A stretch of 46,054 nucleotides of DNA. Source: a virus. Where the stretch lies: positions 1 to 46,054 of IMG/VR virus record IMGVR_UViG_3300009537_000029. One strand, written 5' to 3'. Shown piece by piece: positions 27,921 through 36,521 of this stretch. Made by a program: the position numbers and the translations under genes. The notes below the pieces were generated by a model, which worked only from the letters and a program-made list of their open reading frames with translations, was not told the origin of the DNA and did no database searches. The first letter of the stretch is position 1; every line of letters starts with the position of its first letter.

Positions 27921-30131
27921 TTATTTTTGTTTCGCTTGTTTCATTGCTTCTATCTCTTTGTCCCCCTCATTCTTCATATCGGTTACTCCTATTTTTGTCG
28001 TTGCCTCTATTTTCTTTTTCTGCAATCCTATATCCTCTCTTAAAGCGGTGTCTTGCTGAATACCTTGCTGCCTCTGCGCCTCTGCCTGCATTGCGGCTTG
28101 TTGTTGCATAGCGAACTCCTGTTGTTTCGCTTGTTCTCTTTTTTTCATGCTATATTCCAACTGATTCTCCAATTCTGAATATGTATTGTTTTTCTGCATG
28201 GCAATAAAGTCGAGAATATCAATTTGGTCATTCTGCGCCATCGCTTGTGCGATACTCAATAGTTGGGTTTTCTGTTGTTCGTCAATCATATCTTTTGGAG
28301 ATACCATCACAAGTACGTCCTCAAATAATCTTTTCTTTATAAGTTTAAGCGCTTTAATGCCCCTGTCGCCTACTACAAATGGAGCTGTTTCATCCCCCTC
28401 CCCTTTTGCGTATATTAATTTTCCGAGATTTACGCAGTATTGAAGGTTGATTTCATTAAATTTAAACAGATTTTTATATAAATTAGCATTTCCTGTCATG
28501 GATTGTTGTATAACACCTCTCTGAACGCCCAATCCTATCACCTCCTGTTGCGTTCCTTGCGCTATCTTTGGCAAACTAAGCAATTCCTCCACTCTCTGCT
28601 CTAACGTGCGCCATAGGTTGCTATAATGAACAATAGCATCGTCCAGATTGAAGTCAACCGGATATACCATTGGTTGGTTATTGGTGGGGTCGCCTGATTC
28701 ACCGGTAGTTCCTTCGGAAACGTGTATCCCCATTGTTTTAAGGTCTTGAAGCATTTCCTTTGGCTTAATGCCAACTCCCAATTTATTACCATTAACTACA
28801 TAAGTCCTTCCTATATTTCTTCCCATCAAATCTCTTATCTTGAAGTCAAAAGCATCCATATCGTCAATTAATTGAGCAATAGTGCCAATTATGGAAACAC
28901 CATCTCCAAGCGTAGTGTTTCCTGTCATTACTTTTATGGGAAGTTCGGGTGTTTCCTTCTCATTAATACTTCTCACTACGTTTTCATCGTATCCGTGTTC
29001 AACCAGGAATCTATTTCCAAGTAATACTGCCTTATGGATATCTTGTATCTTATAGTCCCCTTTAGTATTCTTTCTGTCCCTCTCCATGTATTTTCTTCCA
29101 TGCTTATTCTCTTTCATCACATATTCCGTGTCTTTCTCTCCATTCCAAAACATAGTAACGGCGGTGATGGTTGTTTCTCCTGACCTGTTCAAATACCATG
29201 TCATGTTGCTGGTATTGTATGTCTGAAATATTCCATCAGCAAAATCTCCTCCTCTTGCAATTTCTTTTATCTCCTCTTTTTCATCAGGAGTTAAATTGGG
29301 ATAGCGCTTAAATATTTCAGGAACCGTCAATCTTTCTATAAACCCACAAAATCTTCCATCCCTTACAAATGGGTCATCGCTTGTAATATCCCATATAAGA
29401 TTGTAAAATGGAATCTTTTTTTGCTTTATCCTTCCGTTCTCTACATAATTATAAACTCCCATAAAATTTGCAGGAGCGTAATCTTGCTTAAATGCTTCGA
29501 TGTATAGCGTATCACTATCATTGGAGTATTCTACATATTTTCCTATTTCTGTTGCCGCTACTTCTAAATCATCCTTAAATGAATAGGTTAACCATTGTTC
29601 CGCTTGTTCTTTGGTGTCAAATTTTTTCCCAAGAGGAGGATTGTATTGTATTCCCATTTCAGCAAGTTCATCAAATATTTTTAATGCCTGCGAATCGTAC
29701 TGAAGCATCGTGTCTTGCCACATATTCATTTTCTCGGTAACAGCTCTCTCCGATAATGACCTGGCGGATATATCCTTATTTTCAAATTGTTTAATAAGGA
29801 TGCCAGCCATTCTGTCCATTAGGTTTTTGACTTTTTTTGCCTTAATCCACATCGCCTGCAATGTATTGCCGTCGGTGTCGGTGGTAATGTGATTGTAATT
29901 TATATTACGCTGCTTGCCTATGTTATAAAGGGCATATTGGATTCCCCTTTGAACAGGAGATAAATTCTCTATATAATCATCCTTATTCCATATAGGGTAG
30001 GGTCTGTCATAAAATGTAGTAAAATATCTTATGTTTGACATCCACCATTCCTTCGTTTTTTCACTCTCAGGAATATCTTGAGGTGGTTGTTGGTATAAAG
30101 GAGGGTTAGCCGGAAGTATAAAAGTGCCCAT
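27921..30131 (-). CDS. Portal protein (736 aa)
   Basis: A 736-aa portal protein, counting from ATG at 30131-30129 (MGTFILPANPPLYQQPPQD). The frame is open eight codons further upstream to a TTG at 30155, but those codons overlap a terminator hairpin, so the ATG is preferred. Features: an N-terminal region with WWMSNIRYFTTFYDRPYP; a clip/wing part with KIPFYNLIWDITSDDPFVRD; a long stem-like helix near AIVHYSNLWRTLEQRVEELL; and a C-terminal Gln-rich coiled tail (QQEFAMQQQAAMQAEAQRQQ). Portals form the dodecameric DNA entry ring and carry the tail. Size and layout suit portals of Bacteroidota podoviruses. It lies downstream of the capsid genes. Confidence 0.85.
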   Translation of the reverse strand: MGTFILPANPPLYQQPPQDIPESEKTKEWWMSNIRYFTTFYDRPYPIWNKDDYIENLSPVQRGIQYALYNIGKQRNINYNHITTDTDGNTLQAMWIKAKKVKNLMDRMAGILIKQFENKDISARSLSERAVTEKMNMWQDTMLQYDSQALKIFDELAEMGIQYNPPLGKKFDTKEQAEQWLTYSFKDDLEVAATEIGKYVEYSNDSDTLYIEAFKQDYAPANFMGVYNYVENGRIKQKKIPFYNLIWDITSDDPFVRDGRFCGFIERLTVPEIFKRYPNLTPDEKEEIKEIARGGDFADGIFQTYNTSNMTWYLNRSGETTITAVTMFWNGEKDTEYVMKENKHGRKYMERDRKNTKGDYKIQDIHKAVLLGNRFLVEHGYDENVVRSINEKETPELPIKVMTGNTTLGDGVSIIGTIAQLIDDMDAFDFKIRDLMGRNIGRTYVVNGNKLGVGIKPKEMLQDLKTMGIHVSEGTTGESGDPTNNQPMVYPVDFNLDDAIVHYSNLWRTLEQRVEELLSLPKIAQGTQQEVIGLGVQRGVIQQSMTGNANLYKNLFKFNEINLQYCVNLGKLIYAKGEGDETAPFVVGDRGIKALKLIKKRLFEDVLVMVSPKDMIDEQQKTQLLSIAQAMAQNDQIDILDFIAMQKNNTYSELENQLEYSMKKREQAKQQEFAMQQQAAMQAEAQRQQGIQQDTALREDIGLQKKKIEATTKIGVTDMKNEGDKEIEAMKQAKQK

Positions 30132-30140
30132 GTAGTTCTT

Positions 30141-30171
30141 ATAAAAAACCCCCAACTTATATGCTGAGGGC
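30141..30171 (-). terminator. Intrinsic terminator-like hairpin just before the portal start
   Basis: On the minus strand GCCCTCAGC (30171-30163), loop ATATAA, and GTTGGGGGT (30156-30148) form a 9-bp stem with three G-T wobble pairs, followed by TTTTTAT. This fits an intrinsic terminator or attenuator 27 nt after the 349-aa gene and only about 10 nt upstream of the portal ATG. No promoter box is seen between it and the portal gene, so the portal is probably made by read-through. Confidence 0.6.
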
Positions 30172-30197
30172 TTTTAGTTTATAATCAAAATATTAAA

Positions 30198-31247
30198 TTA
30201 AGCAACTGCCATTTTTTTATCTTGCTCGTAAGTTAAAACTTTTTTTCTGCAAGTTTCAATAGTCCATTGCTCCATTACCTGCCATCCTTTCATGCCGTAT
30301 TTTTTCATTTTGGCTTTCAGGATTGCACGTTCATCATGTTCTGATGTAGCATCTGTATTTTTTTCTGCTTGCCTGTCCGCCTTTTCCCCTAAAGTAGTAA
30401 TCTTTTTTTCCTTTACTTCTTTGGGTTCTGGACTTGCTTCGCTTACTTTTACATTTCCCCTGTTTACATCCAATGGAAGGACATCTTTTTCTGAAACTTG
30501 TCGTAACACGTAGTCGTACAACTTATCATTAACCTTCATATAAGCAACTACTCCATCTGCGCTATCTCCAACAATTTCGGTGTTTACATAATATTTGCCG
30601 TCCTTGTGTGATATTATTTTAAGGTCTATCGCCTTGCGGACACTAACAACATGATTTTGGTCGGGGCTTGCCCAATCTATTAAAAACTGAGAAGGATTCT
30701 TCATTAAAATACCCTTCGGAGTTCCGTTTTCATCAGTATCAAAATCAAGCAATGTCACAAAGGTTTCCTCGAAAGATTTACCAACGGGGTTGTGTCCTAC
30801 GAAAAATGAAATATCCATCAACTCATCTACTTTCATGTTGTTAACCATATTGAAAACAACAGCTTTTTCTTTGAGTTTTTTAACCTTTAAATCATTCTGC
30901 TTGCGCTTGTCAATAAATTCAAACTGCGGAGTTCCTTGTCTATTAGGATTATTCCACCCTTCGGTGTGAACCTGAGTGTGCCTTTGCAGGGCATTTACAA
31001 AATCAGTGGTCTTTTTGTCACTGTCATTCCATATAAGAGTGAAGTCCCTGTTATTCTCTCCAAACCATTTTGTGAATAGTTTTTCGGTAAGGACTGGCTC
31101 TCTGTCGTATATGACATTGAATCTGTTTCCTCCTAATTCAACAAGAGAGGCGTTTCTGCCTTGTTCCTTGTCGAAATACTTACCCGTAAAACGAGTAGTC
31201 ATTTTGTAAGTGCCCTGCATGGGGCGCAATGTGATTTCTTGAAGCAT
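30198..31247 (-). CDS. Unknown head-cluster protein (349 aa)
   Basis: A 349-aa protein starting MLQEITLRPMQGTYKMTTRF. The N-terminal 100 residues are mixed alpha/beta; the middle contains NMKVDELMDISFFVGHNPVG and a region about WASPDQNHVVSVRKAIDLKI; residues about 270-310 are Lys/Glu-rich and probably disordered; the end (GMKGWQVMEQWTIETCRKKV) is helical. It lies between a head-fibre-like gene and the portal, in the operon with capsid genes. I do not recognise the family. A capsid assembly or DNA-packaging accessory role is possible from position. Confidence 0.65.
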   Translation of the reverse strand: MLQEITLRPMQGTYKMTTRFTGKYFDKEQGRNASLVELGGNRFNVIYDREPVLTEKLFTKWFGENNRDFTLIWNDSDKKTTDFVNALQRHTQVHTEGWNNPNRQGTPQFEFIDKRKQNDLKVKKLKEKAVVFNMVNNMKVDELMDISFFVGHNPVGKSFEETFVTLLDFDTDENGTPKGILMKNPSQFLIDWASPDQNHVVSVRKAIDLKIISHKDGKYYVNTEIVGDSADGVVAYMKVNDKLYDYVLRQVSEKDVLPLDVNRGNVKVSEASPEPKEVKEKKITTLGEKADRQAEKNTDATSEHDERAILKAKMKKYGMKGWQVMEQWTIETCRKKVLTYEQDKKMAVA

Positions 31248-31283
31248 TTATTTTTGGTGTTAGTTATTATATGTGTTTTTAGT

Positions 31284-32078
31284 TTACGCTACAACTGGAC
31301 CCGGCGCTAATCCCCCAACACCTATTACATACCAATTTCCATTAGTAAATAAAAGTTCTGCGGAATCTCCTGCATCAGCAAATGTTATATCGGTATAACC
31401 TCCTGCATTAGAAGGTGTCAATGTTCCGTCTCCAGCATCTGTTACCATAACTACTGTCAATCTCTGTCCTTCAACACCATCAGCTAATGTCCAAGCTCCA
31501 CCACCAGTAGAATCACATTCCGCTATTGGTTGGGTTATTGGTACAGCGCCAGAGCCTGCAAGGGTAGATGTTCCACCATGACGAACAAATCCTGAACTGG
31601 ATTCAATAGCTGCTGCGCCTGCATTTCCATCAATTAAAAGCGCCGCTCCCGTAGTCAAGGAACTTGCTACTATGTGTACGGCATCCGCGGTAGTTGCAGA
31701 AGATGTAACAAGTAAAGCTCGTTCTTCTGCCGTGTCTGTAATAGAAAGTGAACCTTCTGATAAAATACCATTTCCTGACGTTAAGGTAAAATTTCCTGCC
31801 GTTCCTACGATATTTCCTGATGTTAAAGTCAAATCGCCAGAAGTCATGTTTACATCGCCAGAAGTAACCAAAATGTCTCCTGCCGTTAAAGTGAGCGCAG
31901 GTGTTCCTGACGCTACCCCAGCAAGTGTTAATGTTGTTGTTGATATTGAACCATCGTTCAGGTCATTCACTATATCAATCATAGGGTTTATATCGCCTGC
32001 CACAACGGGGAGTCCATTCACTCCCGCAACCCTTGTTTTTAGATACCGCTGCGCGGATGTTACTTTTTTTAGTGCCAT
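31284..32078 (-). CDS. Putative head fibre/decoration protein with SGD repeats (264 aa)
   Basis: A 264-aa protein. The N-terminus (MALKKVTSAQRYLKTRVAGV) looks like a capsid-binding anchor; residues about 50-115 contain eight or so short repeats of the form TSG[DN]-x-T-L (ILVTSGDVNMTSGDLTLTSG), suggesting a thin beta shaft; the C-terminal domain (about 170-264) ends WYVIGVGGLAPGPVVA. It is encoded two genes after the major capsid protein, where head fibres and decoration proteins are often found. The gene is preceded by a strong hairpin and an ACTAAAAAAA leader. Confidence 0.62.
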   Translation of the reverse strand: MALKKVTSAQRYLKTRVAGVNGLPVVAGDINPMIDIVNDLNDGSISTTTLTLAGVASGTPALTLTAGDILVTSGDVNMTSGDLTLTSGNIVGTAGNFTLTSGNGILSEGSLSITDTAEERALLVTSSATTADAVHIVASSLTTGAALLIDGNAGAAAIESSSGFVRHGGTSTLAGSGAVPITQPIAECDSTGGGAWTLADGVEGQRLTVVMVTDAGDGTLTPSNAGGYTDITFADAGDSAELLFTNGNWYVIGVGGLAPGPVVA

Positions 32079-32111
32079 TTTTTTTAGTTTTTAAAATATT
32101 GTTTATAAAAA

Positions 32112-32145
32112 AGAAGTATGGAGGAGTTTATGCCTCCATACTTTT
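32112..32145. terminator. Strong bidirectional terminator-like hairpin
   Basis: AAGTATGGAGG (32114-32124) and CCTCCATACTT (32133-32143) form a perfect 11-bp stem with an 8-nt loop. On the minus strand the stem is followed by C then a T-rich stretch (CTTTTTTAT). It lies just downstream of the 360-aa gene and upstream of the 264-aa gene, in a 76-nt gap. Confidence 0.75.
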
Positions 32146-32154
32146 AAAATTAAA

Positions 32155-33237
32155 TTATGCTATTCTTGTAAACACATAAGCAGTTGCACTGGCGAACATA
32201 ATCCTGTAACAAGCTATGCCAGTAACTCCGCTCGCAACAGTCAAATCACCAAAACTACCTGCGCTATCAGCAGCAGCGGTAGATAAGATGCCATTTACCG
32301 CCACAGCGATTGTAACTGTGCTCGCTCCAAGTGTATTGTCAATAAATAAATCAAATACACTTCCTCGTACCGCTCCCAATTCTGCTCCCAACAGTGTTCC
32401 GGTAGGGAGTGTGATGGTAGTACCCGCCGCCGAAGTGGAAGTGATATAACCAGTAGCAACTTCTGCCGCCGTAGCCGTAGCCGTAGCGTTTATTGCCGCC
32501 GTTGCAAGATGGTCAACTTTTTCAGAATATTTATCCTGGGAATTTGGTTGAACAATCTGTCGAAGCAATCCATCAAACCAAGCGAAATCAGCATCTCCCT
32601 GATTAACATACAATGTGAGTGTATTAAGACCTGCGTTTGTTTCCGTACCCATTTGAGCGGGTTGGTTTGAATAAAAATCGAACTCATATACAGTGTAAGT
32701 ATCGCCTGATACCGCCCCAGCAACTCCTGCTGCGATAAGGTCTGCTCCGATTCCTACTGCCGCAACACCTGTCGCTCCTGCAACAACCGCCATATTGGAG
32801 ATTGCTGATGCAGTGAAAAAGGGATAACCTGTATCCGCTGTAAGGGTTATTGTATTTGCCCCACCAGCGTCGGTACAAGTTACTTTTAAATCAGTTTGTG
32901 AATTTATTAAATCCACAAACGCTGTCGCTATTTCCAAATCAGTAGCACTCGTATCGCTTGTATAAGAAGCAACAAAAGTAGTTGGCGCTCCATTAGCAGC
33001 ACCTGTATTTTGAGTTATAACTAACTCATAAGTAGTGCTGTCAGCGGGTGTGTAAGTTACTGTATTGGTTTGCGCTGTTTCAGCGACACCAGTTGTTTTA
33101 GTAAAGGTTTCGATATTGGGAACATACATCGAAGGGAATGTTCCGCTGTCAACTGCGATAGTCAGCGTACCGTTGGAATAAGTAATATCCGCGGCTGCTG
33201 CTGCAACTGTGCTTATTAAGGCGTTTGAATTTTCCAT
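32155..33237 (-). CDS. Putative auxiliary capsid protein (360 aa)
   Basis: A 360-aa Ala/Thr-rich protein encoded directly after the major capsid gene. It is all-beta in character: residues about 55-140 (YTPADSTTYELVITQNTGAA) look like an Ig-like or sheath-like domain, and a central segment (TLTLYVNQGDADFAWFDGLL) is followed by Thr/Ala-rich strands to the end YVFTRIA. No catalytic motif. Hairpins flank the gene on both sides, as expected for separately dosed abundant proteins. Auxiliary or decoration capsid protein is inferred from place and composition. Confidence 0.62.
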   Translation of the reverse strand: MENSNALISTVAAAAADITYSNGTLTIAVDSGTFPSMYVPNIETFTKTTGVAETAQTNTVTYTPADSTTYELVITQNTGAANGAPTTFVASYTSDTSATDLEIATAFVDLINSQTDLKVTCTDAGGANTITLTADTGYPFFTASAISNMAVVAGATGVAAVGIGADLIAAGVAGAVSGDTYTVYEFDFYSNQPAQMGTETNAGLNTLTLYVNQGDADFAWFDGLLRQIVQPNSQDKYSEKVDHLATAAINATATATAAEVATGYITSTSAAGTTITLPTGTLLGAELGAVRGSVFDLFIDNTLGASTVTIAVAVNGILSTAAADSAGSFGDLTVASGVTGIACYRIMFASATAYVFTRIA

Positions 33238-33257
33238 TTTGTTTATTTTTTTAAGTT

Positions 33258-33287
33258 ATTCCCCCGCCTGTTTTTTGACGGGGGAAT
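33258..33287. terminator. GC-rich hairpin downstream of the major capsid gene
   Basis: ATTCCCCCG (33258-33266) pairs with CGGGGGAAT (33279-33287), a perfect 9-bp stem with a 12-nt loop containing a T-run. On the minus strand no U-tract follows directly, so it may act as an mRNA-stabilising or attenuating hairpin after the capsid gene rather than as a classical terminator. Confidence 0.55.
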
Positions 33288-33306
33288 GTTAATGATTATT
33301 TTTTAA

Positions 33307-34638
33307 TTACGCTTGTGGCTCAAAGAAACACATTCCTTGTGCATCCACAATATTGATTCCATTATCAGCCATTGCGTGGGCGGACATTCCAGCAACATCA
33401 GAACTAATTACAGTATCCGAAGGATTCATGTAATCTGAACTGGTAGTTCCTGCATTTGCCAAACCTCTGATATGACCGTAGTACATCTCTTGTCCATAGT
33501 GGAACAATTCAACAGGGGGTTTGCTTCCGCCGCCCATTCCGACTAACATATTTTTGTCAATCAAGAAGAATGAGTTGCTACCGCGAGTTCCTGTTGCATT
33601 AGGAAGCGTACATGGTTCTGGGTTAAATACTGGGTTGTCAAGAAGTGGGAAGTAAATAAAGGAAATGTTAGTAGAACCTATATTATACATAGGAACTGAA
33701 AATCCTTTTACTCCATCACCGCCGAAAGTGTTTTCCTTTCCGCTATACTTGATAGTTTCTCCCAAGAATTTATCAATCTCCATTTTTGCAGCACGACCAT
33801 ACAGACAAACGAGGTCTTGTGTGGCAGCAGCGCGTTTAACGGAAACCTGATAAATCAAATCATCCAACGTATTGTTGTCAATGATGTTTGGGGATTTAAG
33901 ATATACACCACCACGATTTTTAATAGACCAGATAAGACCACCATTTACATAGTATTCTCCATCTTGACCTGTAATTACGCCACGATTGGTATAAACCCAT
34001 TTTTGTTCAAGTTGACGTGCAAAATTTTGAAGCATCAACTCCTCCTGTGCATACCACCAAAAATCACCTTTGAATTTAGGATAAGTAGCGAGCATATCTT
34101 TGAGGTCAATAAATTGACTGTCGCGGGTAATGCCTGGATAGTTGAAATCCAAAGTTGGAGTTACATAAAGAGAAGATACTCCTCTTGAAGAACTTTTGAT
34201 TGAAGCATTACCAACACATTTTGCGGTCATGCCTGCTGTGAAGTGTGTGCCAGCTACAAGAGCTACACCTGATGGTTCGATAGTAACGCTTCCTGCTGAT
34301 GCGGAAATTACTTTACCGAAAATCATTTCGCTGTCCATCAAAAGGTCTCCTACTCTGAAATTCTTATAAGTAGTATCTTGAAGTGTAAGTACAAGATTAG
34401 AGCCTACAAGTGAGTTTGACGCGATTAATGCAGCAACAGAAAGATTACCTACTGTTGTGAACTCATACTTGATTGAATCAATGCGGTGACTTGACCATCC
34501 ATTGAGTGCTGATACGATTGAAAGAAAAGGTGTATTGTATCCGCGAGAAATATCTGTAACCAAATCCATAGGATTTCTTTCATTTAGCGTTGCAGATATA
34601 AGACTGTTCGCTAAAGGTAAAGGACTTAAATTTGCCAT
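33307..34638 (-). CDS. Major capsid protein (443 aa)
   Basis: A 443-aa protein with the layout of an HK97-fold capsid subunit. Key stretches: MDLVTDISRGYNTPFLSIVS near the N-terminus, a beta-rich region about 75-150 (FRVGDLLMDSEMIFGKVISA), an E-loop/P-domain-like part with GDFWWYAQEELMLQNFARQL (a long spine-like helix), VYLKSPNIIDNN, and a C-terminal domain with ELFHYGQEMYYGHIRGLANA. It follows the scaffold-like gene by 14 nt and carries an A-rich leader (AACTAAAAAAAC). The fold was not computed; identification rests on size, order after the scaffold and character of the long helix. Confidence 0.82.
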   Translation of the reverse strand: MANLSPLPLANSLISATLNERNPMDLVTDISRGYNTPFLSIVSALNGWSSHRIDSIKYEFTTVGNLSVAALIASNSLVGSNLVLTLQDTTYKNFRVGDLLMDSEMIFGKVISASAGSVTIEPSGVALVAGTHFTAGMTAKCVGNASIKSSSRGVSSLYVTPTLDFNYPGITRDSQFIDLKDMLATYPKFKGDFWWYAQEELMLQNFARQLEQKWVYTNRGVITGQDGEYYVNGGLIWSIKNRGGVYLKSPNIIDNNTLDDLIYQVSVKRAAATQDLVCLYGRAAKMEIDKFLGETIKYSGKENTFGGDGVKGFSVPMYNIGSTNISFIYFPLLDNPVFNPEPCTLPNATGTRGSNSFFLIDKNMLVGMGGGSKPPVELFHYGQEMYYGHIRGLANAGTTSSDYMNPSDTVISSDVAGMSAHAMADNGINIVDAQGMCFFEPQA

Positions 34639-34652
34639 GTTTTTTTAGTTTT

Positions 34653-35816
34653 TTAAGCAGGGTTGAAAGCCTCTTTTGCAGCTTTTCTTGCTTGCTCTGA
34701 TTTATTTGTTATTTTTACTTCTGGTGCAGAATTAAACTTCCTATCATTACTTGAAGGTCGGGATATTTCGAGAAGTGCTTTCTCGTAACCCCTTGCCTCA
34801 CCTTTCTTGTATGTATTCTGCAATATCGTCCGCCCATTGAGCGCATAATTGCCGGTTTCAGCATACAATTCGTAATTCAAAGTTCCATCTGCGTTTATGA
34901 AATTATATTCTTTTTCAAGAAAATTTTCTAATTTATTGATTTCGGAAGATGTCATTTTCATGCCCTGCCAATCTTTATCTTTAATCTTTTCAAAGAATTT
35001 CTTTCCTTGCTCCTGCGCTATTAACGCTAATTTTTTTTTGTCTTGTGCTTGGGTTGTATTATCAGCGGCATATTTTTTGAGTTGCTCGTTTTGCTGAGAA
35101 ATCAATTCTTTTCTAAATTCCTTTGTTTTTTGCTTTTTTTCAAATGGACTTAGCTCTGAGAACTTTTCCATTTCAATAGCAATATCATCTTCCGACAATC
35201 CTTCTGCCTTCAAATTGGCATCCCATACTTGTTCTGGGGTGAGAGCATTTACATCAACGCCTTTTATTTCGCTTACAAAAGCATTGGCATCTTTCCCTGC
35301 CTTTTTTGCTGCACTATAAGCGGCAATAAATGGGTCAGAAGAAATATCGTCATACTCCTTTGCCTTTAACTCGTATTCCTTTAATAGTTTAGAATTATCG
35401 TTTTTCTTTACTTCTTTTGTATCTTCTTTGGTGGAATCTTCAAAGCCAAGTTCTTTTCTCCAATCAGTTTCTTCTGGCGGAGTTACAGGGGTTTCTGTTT
35501 TGGCGGGCTCAACCTCTTTCTTAGGATTATCCGATTGCCCATTAGAAACAGGGTCTTTCGGCGCTTCCGATTTTGAATCCTCTACTTTAGCAGCATCCTT
35601 CTCTGCCTCTGGTGCTTTTGTTTCAGCAACGGGGGGTGTAGTCGGAGAGGGATTAGTGGTTTCTGTTTTCGGCTCTGACCTGGCGGCTTCCTGTTTTGCC
35701 TGTGCTTTCTTTTGTGAAAGATTTTCGGCAAACTTATTCATTACATCAGCCGTTGTTGTAAATGTGTCAGGCGATTTTTGCACTTCGGGCGATTTAACTT
35801 CTGCTGTTTCAGCCAT
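34653..35816 (-). CDS. Scaffolding protein (387 aa)
   Basis: A 387-aa highly charged protein rich in Lys, Glu, Pro and Ser. Residues about 1-140 are low-complexity and probably disordered (TFTTTADVMNKFAENLSQKK, then Pro/Glu/Lys-rich); residues about 140-300 are coiled-coil-like helices; the C-terminus ends in a basic helix (SEQARKAAKEAFNPA) of the kind that binds capsid subunits. This is the usual make-up of internal scaffolding proteins, and the gene lies directly before the major capsid gene. It is the first gene of the minus-strand virion operon, behind the promoter box at 35836-35843. Confidence 0.75.
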   Translation of the reverse strand: MAETAEVKSPEVQKSPDTFTTTADVMNKFAENLSQKKAQAKQEAARSEPKTETTNPSPTTPPVAETKAPEAEKDAAKVEDSKSEAPKDPVSNGQSDNPKKEVEPAKTETPVTPPEETDWRKELGFEDSTKEDTKEVKKNDNSKLLKEYELKAKEYDDISSDPFIAAYSAAKKAGKDANAFVSEIKGVDVNALTPEQVWDANLKAEGLSEDDIAIEMEKFSELSPFEKKQKTKEFRKELISQQNEQLKKYAADNTTQAQDKKKLALIAQEQGKKFFEKIKDKDWQGMKMTSSEINKLENFLEKEYNFINADGTLNYELYAETGNYALNGRTILQNTYKKGEARGYEKALLEISRPSSNDRKFNSAPEVKITNKSEQARKAAKEAFNPA

Positions 35817-35835
35817 TGGTTGTTTAAGTTTTCAA

Positions 35836-35843
35836 CAAAATTA
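35836..35843 (-). promoter_or_regulatory. -7 promoter box of the virion operon
   Basis: Minus-strand TAATTTTG matches TAnnTTTG, 20 nt upstream of the scaffold ATG, in the 113-nt divergent intergenic region shared with the terminase operon. No clear -33 element. Confidence 0.5.
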
Positions 35844-35898
35844 AACTCTATGGTTAAAAGAAACTATACATAAAAAGGTATAGGTGTTAAAATATTAT

Positions 35899-35906
35899 TA
35901 ACTTTG
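35899..35906 (+). promoter_or_regulatory. -7 promoter box of the XRE-terminase operon
   Basis: Plus-strand TAACTTTG matches TAnnTTTG and lies 24 nt upstream of the ATG at 35930. Together with the minus-strand box at 35836-35843 it defines a divergent promoter pair between packaging and virion genes. Confidence 0.55.
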
Positions 35907-35929
35907 CTCAATAATTCATTATTCATACT

Positions 35930-36208
35930 ATGAGAAAAGAAAAATTAATAGAAGTGCCACAAGTAAAAGAAGTTTCAACAAACGAGGCAAGAGAGATACT
36001 AAAAACTAATATGGAACTTATACAAAACAACATCTCAACTGTTATGGCTTCAAAAAATTTATCTCAAAGCGAACTGGCGAGAGCGATAGAATCGGAGCCA
36101 GGGCATATCAATTACATTCTTAGGAAAAAAAATAAAGGCATAACTATTAAAATGCTTGGCAGAATAGCAAAAGCATTGGATGTTAAATTAATTGATTTGG
36201 TTAAATAA
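35930..36208 (+). CDS. XRE-family helix-turn-helix protein (92 aa)
   Basis: A 92-aa protein with a lambda-repressor-like (XRE, HTH_3) domain at about residues 30-90: SQSELARAIESEPGHINYIL forms helices 2-3 with the recognition helix near GHINYILRK, followed by TIKMLGRIAKALDVKLIDLV, typical of helices 4-5. The N-terminal 25 residues are charged and not part of the HTH. Such proteins bind DNA as dimers and regulate transcription. It heads the terminase operon and sits beside the divergent promoter pair, so autoregulation or control of virion genes is likely. A role as DNA-binding packaging factor cannot be excluded. Confidence 0.82.
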   Translation: MRKEKLIEVPQVKEVSTNEAREILKTNMELIQNNISTVMASKNLSQSELARAIESEPGHINYILRKKNKGITIKMLGRIAKALDVKLIDLVK

Positions 36209-36220
36209 AACCAAAAACCT

Positions 36221-36520
36221 ATGAACGCCACAAACAGAACACTTCTCATCTTGCATAAAGAAGCACAGCAGATGCAATCAACCTTAAATGGATTATTCCA
36301 AAGAAGTAAATTAAAGCAATTCTATAATGATAATGGATTGCGGATAGAGACCATTCATGGAAAGATGCGTAAATTACAATCAGAGTATTTTGTAGTAGAA
36401 AATGAGCAGATTAAAAAAGACAAAGATAATCAACCTGTTCTTTTAGAAGGGAAAGATAAAAAGGAATTTGATGAAAAATTTGAAACATTAATGAATGAGG
36501 AGGTGAATATTAAAATATAA
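36221..36520 (+). CDS. Small protein upstream of terminase (99 aa)
   Basis: A 99-aa helical, charged protein starting MNATNRTLLILHKEAQQMQS, with ETIHGKMRKLQSEYFVVENE in the middle and an acidic end DEKFETLMNEEVNIKI. The pattern of a helical start, a variable acidic linker and a terminal EEVNIKI-like strand is seen in small head-region proteins of other phages, but no family is assigned. It starts 12 nt after the XRE stop and ends 1 nt before the next ATG. Confidence 0.6.
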   Translation: MNATNRTLLILHKEAQQMQSTLNGLFQRSKLKQFYNDNGLRIETIHGKMRKLQSEYFVVENEQIKKDKDNQPVLLEGKDKKEFDEKFETLMNEEVNIKI

Positions 36521-36521
36521 T

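Noticed and set aside
30132-30155. Upstream TTG start for the portal protein
   Set aside because: These eight codons overlap the 3' arm and U-tract of a terminator-like hairpin; the ATG at 30131 has the more usual context.
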